Positions 1 through 8,267 of a DNA stretch of 64,000 bases are shown piece by piece. The notes under the pieces are model-generated. The model made no database searches, was not told the DNA's origin, and saw only the letters and a program-made list of their open reading frames with translations. The DNA comes from Corticimicrobacter sp040137905. Its GTDB lineage: Bacteria; Pseudomonadota; Gammaproteobacteria; Burkholderiales; Burkholderiaceae_B. The stretch's first letter is position 1; each line of letters starts with the position of its first letter. The translations under genes were made by a program, and so were the position numbers. The stretch is from the NCBI RefSeq assembly GCF_040137905.1, contig NZ_JBEFDG010000030.1, positions 1-64,000 on the forward strand, in the 5' to 3' direction.

Positions 1-9
1 GAGAAACTC

Positions 10-423
10 ATGAACCTCGATAAATTCAAGCATCAGCATCTCGATATCCTCGACAGCATCGCCGAGCTGCGCAAGCTGGCCCACGATGGTGTGGCCCGCA
101 ATGCAGAGCGGATCGCCCGTCGCATCGTGGCCATGAGTTCGGTCATCAAGCTGCATCTGGCCGTCGAGGACAAGGCCCTGTATCCCGCCCTGCAGCGTCA
201 GGGTGATCAGGGACTGGCCGAGCTGGGCCGGCATTACCAGGATGAAATGCAATCGATTGCCGCAGCCTACGAGGGGTTCGCGCTGCGCTGGAATACGCCG
301 CGTCGCCTCGAGCAGGACGAAGCAGGGTTTCGCCATGACGCCAATACGGTCCTGCGCCAGGTGTTCGAGCGCATGAAACGCGAGGACAAGGAGTTCTATC
401 CCCGTGTCGAAGCGCTGGGATGA
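10..423 (+). CDS. Hemerythrin HHE-domain protein
   Basis: A 137-residue all-helical protein of the HHE/hemerythrin-like family, cytosolic, expected to bind a di-iron centre and sense or carry O2, NO or other oxidants. Candidate metal ligands visible are H8 and H10 near the N-terminus, the H49-x3-E53 pair followed by the typical LYP tripeptide, H75, and a second acidic E-FYP motif near the C-terminus. The length fits a single-domain member. A short purine-rich stretch (GAGAAA) precedes the ATG by a few bases; the promoter lies outside the window. Family assignment is good; the physiological ligand cannot be told from sequence. Confidence 0.82.
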   Translation: MNLDKFKHQHLDILDSIAELRKLAHDGVARNAERIARRIVAMSSVIKLHLAVEDKALYPALQRQGDQGLAELGRHYQDEMQSIAAAYEGFALRWNTPRRLEQDEAGFRHDANTVLRQVFERMKREDKEFYPRVEALG

Positions 424-467
424 TGCTTGCCTGATTGTTTGGTCAGGTGTTTGAATGCCTTCCTGAT

Positions 468-496
468 TTGACCGTTTTCGGGGAAAACGCTATACA
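468..496 (+). promoter_or_regulatory. Sigma70 promoter with palindromic operator, tetR-type gene
   Basis: TTGACC at 468-473 and TATACA at 491-496 are separated by exactly 17 bases, a near-consensus sigma70 promoter. The spacer itself is a palindrome, CGTTTTC-GGG-GAAAACG (473-489), so a bound dimer would sit between the -35 and -10 boxes. Because a TetR-family gene starts just downstream, autorepression is the simplest reading. The promoter match is seen directly; the identity of the binding protein is inference. Confidence 0.65.
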
Positions 497-556
497 GATG
501 AACCTGTCGGCTGCTCAAACATGGCCGGCTATCATCATCAGAAGGCTGACGTAAGC

Positions 557-1180
557 ATGGCGCGCAAGCAAACCGGGGAAGCAGGGCGTTCTGTCAAAGG
601 CAGGTTCAGCGGTGCATTGCCGATGGATGGGTTGAGTGAACGCCATCGCGAGGTACTCGAAGCTGCCGCCGCCCTGTTTGCCGAGCGTGGCTATGCGGCC
701 ACCTCCGTGCGCGACATTGGTGAAAAAGTCGGCCTGCTGGGCGGGTCTCTCTACCACTACATCAAGTCCAAGGAAGCGCTGTTCGTCAGCATCCACGATA
801 TGGCATTGCAAGTGGCCGAGGATCGCGTCAAGGCGGCCGTGGCCCCCCAGAACGAGCCCTGGGCGCGGCTGGAGGCAGCCTGCATCGCCATGATGGAGAT
901 CCAGCTTGATCCGGATTCACTGACCATGCCGCTGATGGGCGACTTCAATGCCGTGCCGCCCGAGATACGCGAGCGGCTGGTGGCCAAGCGCGACAAATTC
1001 GAGCAACTGTTTCGCGATCTGGTCGGCGATCTGCCGCTGGATCCCGCATGCGACCGGCAGGTATACCGCCTGCTGCTGCTGACGTTGCTCAATAATGTCA
1101 GCATCTGGTATCGACAGGAGCGGCTTTCGCCGCAGGATATCGGTCGTCAGATTGTCAGGATATTCCGCTACGGCGGTTGA
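557..1180 (+). CDS. TetR/AcrR family transcriptional regulator
   Basis: A 207-residue one-component repressor. The N-terminal helix-turn-helix spans about residues 26-77, with the family hallmark Y-H-Y-I-x-SKEALF ending the DNA-binding domain; the rest is the helical ligand-binding and dimerisation domain. The ATG at 557 is chosen because a weak AAGG lies upstream and the HTH then starts at the usual depth; an in-frame ATG at 521 would add 12 residues but has no ribosome site. The M20 amidohydrolase gene starts 21 bases downstream, so the two are probably co-transcribed from the promoter at 468-496. The ligand is unknown; an acyl-amino-acid-type compound handled by the neighbour is a guess. 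Confidence 0.85.
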   Translation: MARKQTGEAGRSVKGRFSGALPMDGLSERHREVLEAAAALFAERGYAATSVRDIGEKVGLLGGSLYHYIKSKEALFVSIHDMALQVAEDRVKAAVAPQNEPWARLEAACIAMMEIQLDPDSLTMPLMGDFNAVPPEIRERLVAKRDKFEQLFRDLVGDLPLDPACDRQVYRLLLLTLLNNVSIWYRQERLSPQDIGRQIVRIFRYGG

Positions 1181-1201
1181 GTTTTTCAGGAGAACATCGT
1201 T

Positions 1202-2380
1202 TTGTCGCACCCTTCTTTCACCGCCCCGCAACCCGACCAGGACTGGATCGAGGACATGACGGCCTGGCGGCGCATGTTCCACCGCAATCCGGAGCTGGGC
1301 TTCCAGGAGCACGAGACGGCGGCTTTCGTAGCCAGCCAGTTGCAATCCTGGGGCATCGAGACCCATACCGGTATCGGCGGTACCGGCGTGGTGGGCGTCA
1401 TTCGTGGCGAACTGGGTGAGGGGCCGTCGATCGGCCTGCGGGCCGATATGGATGCGCTGCCCATGCATGAGGAGACCGGTGCGCCGCACGCCTCGGGCAA
1501 GGACAATGTATTTCACGGTTGTGGTCATGATGGTCACACGACCATCATGCTGGGGGCGGCACGCTACTTTGCCGGCCATCGGCGTTTTCATGGCACGCTG
1601 AACCTGATTTTCCAGCCTGCCGAAGAGGCGTTGCTGGGCGGAATCGCCATGATGGATGATGGCCTGTTCGAGCGGTTTCCCTGCGAGGAACTGTATGGTC
1701 TGCACAATCATCCACCACTGGAACCCGGCAAGGTCGGGGTTCGCTACGGTGCCACGCTGGCCGCCTGTGACCTGTTCCGCATCACGATAGATGGGGTAGG
1801 GGGCCACGCCGCATCGCCACATCGCACCATCGATCCGATTGTGGTGGGCAGCGCCCTGGTACAAGCGATCCAGACCATTGCCAGTCGCAGCATTGATCCG
1901 CTCGAGACGGCGGTGATCAGCGTCTGCCAGTTCCACGCAGGCAGCGCGATCAATGTGATTCCCGGAACGGCCTCGATGGAAGGGACGGTTCGCACGTTGA
2001 GCCGGACGGCACAGGATACGGCCATCCGCCGCCTGCGCGAACTTTGCGAGGGGGCCGAGAAACAGTACGGTTGCCGCATCGCTTTCGAGCACCTGCAGAC
2101 TTCGCCGCCTACGGTCAATGCGGACGGGCCGGTCGATACGGTGATCAGCGCAGCCCTGGCCGTAGTCGGTGAAGACAACCTGGTTCGCAATATCCCGCCG
2201 CTGATGGCCGCCGAGGATTTTGCCTACATGCTGGAGCGCAAGCCCGGTGCCTATTTCTTCCTGGGGCAGGGCGGACACATGTGCCACCATCCCAAATTCG
2301 ACTTCAATGATGCGGTACTGCCCGTTGGCATGCGGATGTTCATCCAGATCGTGCATGAAAAACTGGGGCTTGAAGACTGA
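1202..2380 (+). CDS. M20 family amidohydrolase (hippurate hydrolase-like)
   Basis: A 392-residue cytosolic metallopeptidase of the M20D group, which cleaves amide bonds of N-acyl amino acids such as hippurate or IAA conjugates. The two-metal site is visible: C107 and H109 in the GCGHDGH motif, the E141-E142 pair, H168 in GLHNH, and the dimerisation-domain GHAASPH motif around residue 201. Length is normal. The start is a TTG preceded by AGGAG about 9 bases upstream; the first in-frame ATG at 1256-1258 would remove conserved N-terminal residues. It follows the TetR gene by 21 bases. The exact substrate is not deducible. Confidence 0.88.
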   Translation: MSHPSFTAPQPDQDWIEDMTAWRRMFHRNPELGFQEHETAAFVASQLQSWGIETHTGIGGTGVVGVIRGELGEGPSIGLRADMDALPMHEETGAPHASGKDNVFHGCGHDGHTTIMLGAARYFAGHRRFHGTLNLIFQPAEEALLGGIAMMDDGLFERFPCEELYGLHNHPPLEPGKVGVRYGATLAACDLFRITIDGVGGHAASPHRTIDPIVVGSALVQAIQTIASRSIDPLETAVISVCQFHAGSAINVIPGTASMEGTVRTLSRTAQDTAIRRLRELCEGAEKQYGCRIAFEHLQTSPPTVNADGPVDTVISAALAVVGEDNLVRNIPPLMAAEDFAYMLERKPGAYFFLGQGGHMCHHPKFDFNDAVLPVGMRMFIQIVHEKLGLED

Positions 2381-2589
2381 GCATGCAGTTCGCCCATGAT
2401 CGGGCCTGTCACTGAATCAGGTGATCCGTAAATGTGCAAGAGGCACCAACCTAGGGCATTCCCCTAGTGTGTTTTGCGCCTTGGTGGTGCACAATTCGTT
2501 TCATGCAGGTGAGGAGACACGCCCCGAAGCAGGGCGATCAGCCGCAAATGACGGCAACAAAAAGCAGTACCCCATAAAAAAAAGAATGG

Positions 2590-2630
2590 AACAGGGCCAA
2601 CCGCCAAAAACGGTTGGCCCTGTTGCTTTT
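2590..2630 (+). terminator. Rho-independent terminator
   Basis: A perfect 14-base-pair stem (2590-2603 pairing with 2611-2624) with a 7-base A-rich loop is followed by GCTTTT. It lies about 210 bases past the amidohydrolase stop codon. The 2381-2589 stretch before it has no convincing coding content, so it is either a long 3' untranslated region or a separate small transcript. An A-run precedes the stem, so it may also work on the minus strand. Confidence 0.8.
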
Positions 2631-2739
2631 CAGGCCCCGCAGTCGGGCATCCTGGGTGGTGTATGATTTTGCCCGTCGGCAGGGATCCGCAGCGTCAGAT
2701 GGGCTGGCGCACCAGCCTGGCGTGTTTGAGGAGAACCAT

Positions 2740-3123
2740 ATGAAAAAAATCCTGGGCTGCTGCGTATTGGCGACCGTGGGCGTCATGCCTGCACTGTCGG
2801 GGGCGGCACCGCTGTCGTTCCTGAACAATTCGATCATTTCACGCATTCCTGCGGCGGATGCGCCATCATTGCAGGCCACCGTGGGGGTGGTGCTCAACGA
2901 CATGGCCGATGGCCAGCAGACCGAGTGGACCAGCAGCCATGGCAACCGCGCCCGCCGAACGCCTGTCCAGATCGTGTTGACCCCGGAGCAGACCGTTCAG
3001 ACTGATTCGGCAGGTACGTGTCGCCTGCTGGATGCTCGGATCAGCCAGGCCAATGCAGATGAAAACTGGAAGTACTGGTTCTGCAAGCAAGCCAACGGTA
3101 GCTGGAAGGCCAGCCACAACTGA
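2740..3123 (+). CDS. Surface antigen (RT0821/Lpp0805-like) secreted protein
   Basis: A 127-residue exported protein. Residues 1-22 form a Sec signal peptide (lysines, then a hydrophobic core ending near SGAAP). The mature C-terminal half has the small 16-17 kDa surface-antigen pattern: a W in a Gln/Thr-rich strand (QQTEWTSS), a TPVQIVLTPEQ segment, a C-R pair, and a terminal C-K-Q-A-N-G-S-W motif. Family members are short periplasmic or outer-membrane proteins of unknown role. ATG 2740 is chosen because AGGAG lies 7 bases upstream; upstream in-frame ATGs run through non-coding sequence. It looks monocistronic. Confidence 0.65.
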   Translation: MKKILGCCVLATVGVMPALSGAAPLSFLNNSIISRIPAADAPSLQATVGVVLNDMADGQQTEWTSSHGNRARRTPVQIVLTPEQTVQTDSAGTCRLLDARISQANADENWKYWFCKQANGSWKASHN

Positions 3124-3140
3124 TCCAGAGGGCCTGGGCG

Positions 3141-3174
3141 GGAAGGCGGTCAGATGACCGTACTTCCAGCCTTT
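3141..3174 (+). terminator. Possible hairpin terminator after the surface-antigen gene
   Basis: Two nested stems, GGAAG/CTTCC (3141-3145 with 3163-3167) enclosing CGGTCA/TGACCG (3147-3160), are followed by AGCCTTTTG. The T-run is short, so termination strength is uncertain. The element sits 18 bases past the stop at 3123 and overlaps the XRE-like remnant on the other strand. Confidence 0.4.
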
Positions 3175-3247
3175 TGCCCAGTGCCGCTGCATATTTCCTG
3201 AGTGTGGCCAGAGACGGTGATGGCTTGCCGGTAATCAGGGCGTTTTC
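3161..3247 (-). pseudogene. Remnant of an XRE/HigA-type antitoxin DNA-binding domain
   Basis: On the minus strand this short stretch reads E-N-A-L-I-T-GK followed by PSLATLRKYAAALGKRLEV. This is the C-terminal half of a Cro/C1-type helix-turn-helix as found in HigA-like antitoxins (x-E-x-x-L-x-x-GK-x-SPSL-x-TL-x-KYA-x-A-x-G). The preceding helices and the rest of the protein are missing. No start codon with a ribosome site is in reach. It therefore looks like a decayed fragment left in the 169-base gap between two convergent genes. The call rests on about 29 residues and could be fortuitous. Confidence 0.45.
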
Positions 3248-3292
3248 ACACCTGCAGGTTGCCCCGTATACAAGCAAGCATGATGGGGGGCT

Positions 3293-4063
3293 TTATTCAG
3301 CTACCGCTTTCTGTCCCTTGCGCAGCAATACCAGCGCAGCACCCGCGCCACCATAGGTTTCCCCTGGCTCGATAAAGGCCTGCACATCGGTGTGCCAGCG
3401 CAGCCACTGGCGCACATGTTCCCGCAATACGGGCTGGCTGCCGCTTGAGCCGTGCCCCTTGCCGTGCACGATCAATACGCAGCGGAGCCGGTTGCGGCTG
3501 CAGTTGGAAAGAAAATCGTGCACGGCCAGTTCGGCCTCGGCCAGGGTCTGGCCGTGCAAGTCTACGTGTGCCTGCACGCCCCATTGTCCCTGGTGCAGTT
3601 TTGCCAGGATGCTGAGATCGGCCCCCGGTTGCAGATAGCCGCCGTGGCGATGATGCTCTGACGATATTTCTTCCAGGCTGATCGATGCCATGGCACTGGC
3701 CAGGCGTGGGTTCAGGGCTGCGCGGGCGGCCTGCTGTGCTGCCTCGGCTGCAGCCTGTGCGGCATCTGCCGTGACGGCTGCCTGTCGACGTCGTTCCAGC
3801 GCCTCGGGATCGAGGGCGCGACGGGGCTGTTGCCCGGATGCATGGCGCTGGGAAACGGCGCGTACCGGTGCAACTTCTCCTATCGCTTTGCGGAACAGGT
3901 CTGTCTCGGTCGTGTCGTGTGGCACAGGGGAGGCCTCCAGGACACGGCCACCAGATTGGCTGGCCGTACGGGCCGGGGCTGTGCGCTTGGAGGCGTCTTG
4001 CGACACCGCCGGCACGAGGCCGCGCAGTGCCGCCAGTCCGTTGCGGGGTTTAGTTCTGCTCAT
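3293..4063 (-). CDS. Smr-domain protein (MutS2/YdaL-type nuclease domain)
   Basis: A 256-residue cytosolic protein. The first ~150 residues are low-complexity and Ala-rich with a coiled-coil stretch (about residues 85-115); the C-terminal ~90 residues form a Smr domain. Its signature motifs are visible: DLHGQTLAEAE and VHGKGHGSSG, the latter being the HGxG motif. Stand-alone Smr proteins are DNA/RNA nicking nucleases, but their cellular role is poorly defined. It overlaps trxB by 14 bases and should be translated from the same transcript. Confidence 0.88.
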   Translation of the reverse strand: MSRTKPRNGLAALRGLVPAVSQDASKRTAPARTASQSGGRVLEASPVPHDTTETDLFRKAIGEVAPVRAVSQRHASGQQPRRALDPEALERRRQAAVTADAAQAAAEAAQQAARAALNPRLASAMASISLEEISSEHHRHGGYLQPGADLSILAKLHQGQWGVQAHVDLHGQTLAEAELAVHDFLSNCSRNRLRCVLIVHGKGHGSSGSQPVLREHVRQWLRWHTDVQAFIEPGETYGGAGAALVLLRKGQKAVAE

Positions 4064-5006
4064 TCTCCAGCCACCGCTGTGCGTCCAGGGCGGCCATGCA
4101 GCCCGTACCGGCGCTGGTAATCGCCTGGCGATAGATCTGATCCTGTACGTCGCCGGCAGCGAATACGCCGGGCACCGAGGTCATGGTGGCCAGTCCCTGG
4201 TGGCCACCACGGGTGACGATGTAGCCATCCTGCATGTCCAACTGGCCCTGGAAAATATCGGTGTTGGGGTGGTGGCCGATGGCGATGAAGACACCGGCCG
4301 TGCCGATCTCCTCGGTTGCGCCAGTGCGCGGATCGCGCAGCCGCACGCCGGTCACGCCGCTGTCGTCGCCGAGCACTTCATCGAGTTCGCGGAAGGTCTT
4401 GAGGCGCATGTTGCCGTTTTCGACCTTGTCCATCAGTTTGTCGACCAGGATGGGTTCGGCTCGGAAGCTGTCGCGGCGATGGACCAGGGTGACGGTGCTG
4501 CAGATGTTGGACAGGTACAGCGCTTCCTCGACGGCGGTGTTGCCGCCACCGATCACGATGGCTTCCTTGTTGCGATAGAAGAAGCCATCGCAGGTGGCGC
4601 AGGCCGACACACCCTTGCCCATGAAGGCGGTCTCGGACGGCAGGCCCAGATATTTGGCCGATGCCCCGGTGGCGAGGATGAGTGCATCGCAGGTGTAGGT
4701 GCCGCTGTCGCCTTCAAGTACGAAGGGCCGCTGTTCCAGTCTGACCGTGTGGATGTGGTCGAAGGTAATCTGGGTGTTGAAGCGTTCGGCGTGTTCCAGG
4801 AAGCGCTGCATCAGTTCGGGGCCCTGTACGCCGCCGGGATCGGCGGGCCAGTTGTCCACTTCGGTGGTGGTCATCAACTGACCGCCCTGGGCGATGCCGG
4901 TGATCAGGCCTGGCTGCAGGTTGGCGCGGGCGGCATAGACGGCGGCGGTGTAGCCGGCAGGGCCCGATCCGAGGATCAGGACCTTGAAGTGTTTGGCGTC
5001 TGACAT
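4050..5006 (-). CDS. trxB: Thioredoxin reductase
   Basis: A 318-residue NADPH-dependent flavoprotein that reduces thioredoxin. The FAD-binding GSGPAG motif is at 13-18, the redox-active disulfide C136-A-T-C139 precedes DGFF, the NADPH site GGGNTA is near 153-158, and the C-terminal FAD motif (GVFAAGDV) is present. Length matches bacterial low-molecular-weight TrxB. The gene is divergent from ftsK. A TATAAT on the minus strand at 5061-5066 is a plausible -10 box, giving a leader of about 50 bases. Confidence 0.96.
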   Translation of the reverse strand: MSDAKHFKVLILGSGPAGYTAAVYAARANLQPGLITGIAQGGQLMTTTEVDNWPADPGGVQGPELMQRFLEHAERFNTQITFDHIHTVRLEQRPFVLEGDSGTYTCDALILATGASAKYLGLPSETAFMGKGVSACATCDGFFYRNKEAIVIGGGNTAVEEALYLSNICSTVTLVHRRDSFRAEPILVDKLMDKVENGNMRLKTFRELDEVLGDDSGVTGVRLRDPRTGATEEIGTAGVFIAIGHHPNTDIFQGQLDMQDGYIVTRGGHQGLATMTSVPGVFAAGDVQDQIYRQAITSAGTGCMAALDAQRWLENEQN

Positions 5007-5060
5007 AGAGTGTGCTTTCCGGAAAAACGAGGGGAATCGGCCTGGCCGATGATGCGGGCC

Positions 5061-5121
5061 ATTATAGTAGTGTGACCGGATATGGCCATGACGGTGTGCC
5101 GGGCGGCGGATTGCTTATAAT
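5061..5121. promoter_or_regulatory. Divergent -10 boxes of trxB and ftsK
   Basis: The intergenic region carries a perfect TATAAT on the minus strand (5061-5066) for trxB and a perfect TATAAT on the plus strand (5116-5121) for ftsK. No good -35 hexamer is obvious at 17 bases from either. The ftsK box ends only 6 bases before the ATG at 5128, so a transcript from it would be leaderless or nearly so. Confidence 0.5.
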
Positions 5122-5127
5122 TGCCCC

Positions 5128-7509
5128 ATGTCCCGAACGACCGCAGAATCTCCCCGTCCAGCCCGCGCCAGCCGGGCTTCCCGCAATACGCGCAACGGAC
5201 CTTCGCCCTTGCAGAGCAAGCTTTCCAATCTGCTGCGCGAGGCTCGCTGGATCGTGTTTGCTGCGCTGGCCTGCTGGCTGGCGCTGGTACTGTTCACCTG
5301 GAATGCCGCCGATCCCGGTTGGTCGCATTCGGTGCAGAGTGCTTCCATCCATAACCGGGGCGGGGCATTCGGTGCCTGGCTGTCCGATATCCTGTTGTAC
5401 CTGTTCGGCCTGTCGGCCTGGTGGTGGGTCGTGCTGCTGCTGCATCGCGTCTATGCCGGCTATCGCCGGCTGGCCAGCCATTGGTGGAAGGAACCCGGCC
5501 AGCCCGAGGTGCTGCCGCGCGTACGCTGGGAGCAGGCAGTCGGTTTCGTGATGGTGCTGGCAGGTTCGGTCGGCATCGAGGCGCTGCGGCTCAACCAGCG
5601 ACTGGCTGACCTGCATCTGCCGGGTGGGCGCGAAGGCGGCAGCGGGGCGGGGGGCGTGATCGGCCAGGCCTGGGCCAGCTGGATCGAAACCGGGCTCGGC
5701 TTCACGGGCGGCACCCTGGTGCTGCTGGTACTGCTGGCGATTGGCCTGAGCCTGTTCTTCAATTTTTCCTGGCTGATGGTGGCCGAGCGTGTCGGCTCCC
5801 AGGTCGAGCGGCTGATCAGCCGGGCACGTCAATGGTATGTGGCGCGGCAGGACCGGCAGGTCGGCAAGGTCGCCAAGGCAGTGCGCACCGAGCAGGTCGT
5901 GGCCAAGCAGGAAAAGATGGTGCACGAGCAGCCGATACGGATCGAGCCCGCGATTACCGAAGTGCCGAAATCCCCGCGCATCGAGCTGGAAAAGCAGCAG
6001 GCGCTGTTCAACGAACCGAGCAGTGGCGACCTGCCGGCGCTGTCGCTGCTCGATGAAGCCCAGGCCAGCCAGGAAACGGTGTCGGCCGAAACCATCGAAT
6101 TCACGTCCCGCCTGATCGAGAAAAAACTGGCGGACTTTGGTGTGCAGGTTACGGTGGTGGCGGCCCAGGCCGGGCCGGTCATCACCCGCTACGAGATCGA
6201 GCCGGCGACCGGCGTCAAGGGCAGCCAGATCGTCAACCTGGCCAAGGATCTGGCGCGGGCGCTCAGTCTGGTCAATATCCGGGTGGTCGAAACCATCCCC
6301 GGCAAGAACCTGATGGGGCTGGAACTGCCCAATCCGCGTCGCCAGACCGTGCGCCTGACCGAGATTATCGGTTCGCAGACCTATCATGGTGCCGCTTCGG
6401 TGCTGACCATGGCGCTGGGCAAGGACATCGCCGGCAATCCGGTGGTGGCTGACCTTGCCAAGATGCCGCACCTGCTGGTGGCCGGTACCACCGGCTCGGG
6501 CAAGTCGGTCGGGATCAATGCCATGATCCTGTCGCTGCTGTACAAGGCCGATGCTACCCAGGTGCGATTGATCCTGATCGATCCCAAGATGCTCGAAATG
6601 AGCGTGTACGAGGGGATTCCGCACCTGCTGGCACCGGTCGTGACCGACATGCGCCATGCGGCCAACGCACTCAACTGGTGCGTGGCCGAGATGGAGAAGC
6701 GCTACAAGCTGATGAGCAAGCTGGGGGTGCGCAACGTGGCGGGCTACAACGCCAAGATCCGCGACGCCGCCAAAAAGTCGGAAACCATCCCCAATCCGTT
6801 CTCGCTGACCCCCGATGCGCCTGAACCGCTGCACGAGCTGCCCATGGTGGTGGTGGTCATCGACGAACTGGCCGACTTGATGATGGTGGTGGGCAAGAAG
6901 ATCGAAGAACTGATCGCCCGTCTGGCACAGAAGGCCCGCGCGGCCGGTATCCACCTGATCCTGGCGACGCAGCGGCCCAGCGTCGATGTAATCACCGGCC
7001 TGATCAAGGCCAATATTCCGACCCGGATCGCCTTCCAGGTTTCGTCCAAGATCGACTCGCGCACCATTCTCGACCAGATGGGAGCCGAGAGCCTGCTGGG
7101 CATGGGTGACATGCTCTACATGCCCTCGGGTACGGGGCTGCCGATCCGGGTACACGGCGCTTTCGTCTCTGATGACGAGGTACATCGCGTGGTCGAGCAT
7201 CTCAAGGCACAGGGCGAGCCCAATTATGTGGATGGCTTGCTTGACGGCGGTGGTGAGGGTGAGACTGGCGACGGCGTGGGGATTTCCGGCTTTGCCGACG
7301 CCGAGGCCGATCCGCTCTACGATCAGGCCGTGGCCATCGTGCTCAAGCAGAAACGTGCCTCGATTTCGCTGGTGCAGCGTCATCTGCGCATCGGTTACAA
7401 CCGGGCCGCTCGCCTGCTGGAACAAATGGAACAATCCGGGGTCGTATCGCCCATGCAGTCCAATGGCAACCGGGAAATCCTGGCACCCATGCACGAGGAG
7501 CAGGAATGA
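5128..7509 (+). CDS. ftsK: DNA translocase FtsK
   Basis: A 793-residue inner-membrane, septum-located ATPase that pumps chromosomal DNA toward dif during division. Hydrophobic segments within the first ~220 residues give the four-helix membrane anchor. The motor follows: Walker A GTTGSGKS near residue 455 and Walker B VVVVIDELADL near 572. The C-terminal winged-helix gamma domain (about 728-780) reads KOPS. The linker is short compared with E. coli FtsK, as is usual in betaproteobacteria. There is no ribosome site before the ATG, and the -10 box is very close. Translation couples to lolA by a 4-base ATGA overlap. Confidence 0.95.
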   Translation: MSRTTAESPRPARASRASRNTRNGPSPLQSKLSNLLREARWIVFAALACWLALVLFTWNAADPGWSHSVQSASIHNRGGAFGAWLSDILLYLFGLSAWWWVVLLLHRVYAGYRRLASHWWKEPGQPEVLPRVRWEQAVGFVMVLAGSVGIEALRLNQRLADLHLPGGREGGSGAGGVIGQAWASWIETGLGFTGGTLVLLVLLAIGLSLFFNFSWLMVAERVGSQVERLISRARQWYVARQDRQVGKVAKAVRTEQVVAKQEKMVHEQPIRIEPAITEVPKSPRIELEKQQALFNEPSSGDLPALSLLDEAQASQETVSAETIEFTSRLIEKKLADFGVQVTVVAAQAGPVITRYEIEPATGVKGSQIVNLAKDLARALSLVNIRVVETIPGKNLMGLELPNPRRQTVRLTEIIGSQTYHGAASVLTMALGKDIAGNPVVADLAKMPHLLVAGTTGSGKSVGINAMILSLLYKADATQVRLILIDPKMLEMSVYEGIPHLLAPVVTDMRHAANALNWCVAEMEKRYKLMSKLGVRNVAGYNAKIRDAAKKSETIPNPFSLTPDAPEPLHELPMVVVVIDELADLMMVVGKKIEELIARLAQKARAAGIHLILATQRPSVDVITGLIKANIPTRIAFQVSSKIDSRTILDQMGAESLLGMGDMLYMPSGTGLPIRVHGAFVSDDEVHRVVEHLKAQGEPNYVDGLLDGGGEGETGDGVGISGFADAEADPLYDQAVAIVLKQKRASISLVQRHLRIGYNRAARLLEQMEQSGVVSPMQSNGNREILAPMHEEQE

Positions 7510-8261
7510 AAATACGCGTATTGATGACCCAGGCTGTTTTGAACCCGACTGCGGTCGGGCTGGTACAGGCCTGCGGTGCCGTGGTGCTGGCCGCTGGCAT
7601 GGCGCACGCGCAGGCTCAGGGGACACCGGCCGGCGAGTTGCGGGTCACGGAAGTCGTGGCCGGGAGTGGGCAGGTTGCGCAGGCGCAGCGCCAGCAGGGC
7701 GGTGATGCCCGTGCCCTGTTGCAGCGCTTCACTGCCACCGTCAAGACCGCGACCGGCCAGTTCAGCCAGGAAAGCCGCGATCCCCAGGGGCAGTCGCTGT
7801 CGGCCATGCAGACCGGGCGTTTTTCGTTCGAGCGCCCCGGCAAGTTTCGCTGGGCGGTGGATCAGCCTTTCGAGCAGTTGATTCTGGCCGATGGCCAGCA
7901 ACTCTATCAGTACGATCCCGACCTGTTGCAGGTCAGCATCCGGCCGATGAGCCAGGCGCTGGGTGCTTCGCCGGCAGCCTTGCTGTTCGGCTCGACTTCG
8001 CTGGAAGAGAATTTCACGTTGGAGTCTCAACCGGCCCGCGATGGCCTGGTATGGCTGCGCGCCACACCGCGCCAGACCGATGCCGGTTTCAGCCATGTGG
8101 ATATCGGCTTTGGCGAATCGTTGCCCGAGGTGCTGGAGCTGCTGGATGCCTTTGGACAGAAAACCCGCATCCGCCTGAGCAATATCCAGGTCAATCCGAC
8201 CCTGCCGGCCGCAGAGTTCCATTTCTCCGCGCCGGATGGCGTGGACGTGGTTCGCATGTAG
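7506..8261 (+). CDS. lolA: Outer-membrane lipoprotein carrier LolA
   Basis: A 251-residue periplasmic chaperone that ferries lipoproteins from LolCDE to LolB. The N-terminal hydrophobic segment ending in AHA-QAQ (about residues 1-37) is a signal peptide. The mature part has the LolA pattern: a QF-x-A-T(V/K)-K-T-x-x-G-x-F-Q start, then RPGKFRW, and the QLILADGQQLYQYDPDL strand. A Gln-rich stretch separates the signal peptide from the fold and makes the protein slightly longer than E. coli LolA. Its position between ftsK and rarA is the conserved proteobacterial order. Confidence 0.92.
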   Translation: MKIRVLMTQAVLNPTAVGLVQACGAVVLAAGMAHAQAQGTPAGELRVTEVVAGSGQVAQAQRQQGGDARALLQRFTATVKTATGQFSQESRDPQGQSLSAMQTGRFSFERPGKFRWAVDQPFEQLILADGQQLYQYDPDLLQVSIRPMSQALGASPAALLFGSTSLEENFTLESQPARDGLVWLRATPRQTDAGFSHVDIGFGESLPEVLELLDAFGQKTRIRLSNIQVNPTLPAAEFHFSAPDGVDVVRM

Positions 8262-8267
8262 GGCAGC

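Noticed and set aside
2421..2666. 81-residue plus-strand frame between the amidohydrolase and surface-antigen genes
   Set aside because: It crosses the terminator stem, has no ribosome site and no recognisable content.
3690..5003. Long plus-strand frame opposite smr and trxB
   Set aside because: Antisense of two well-supported genes, with no recognisable domain.
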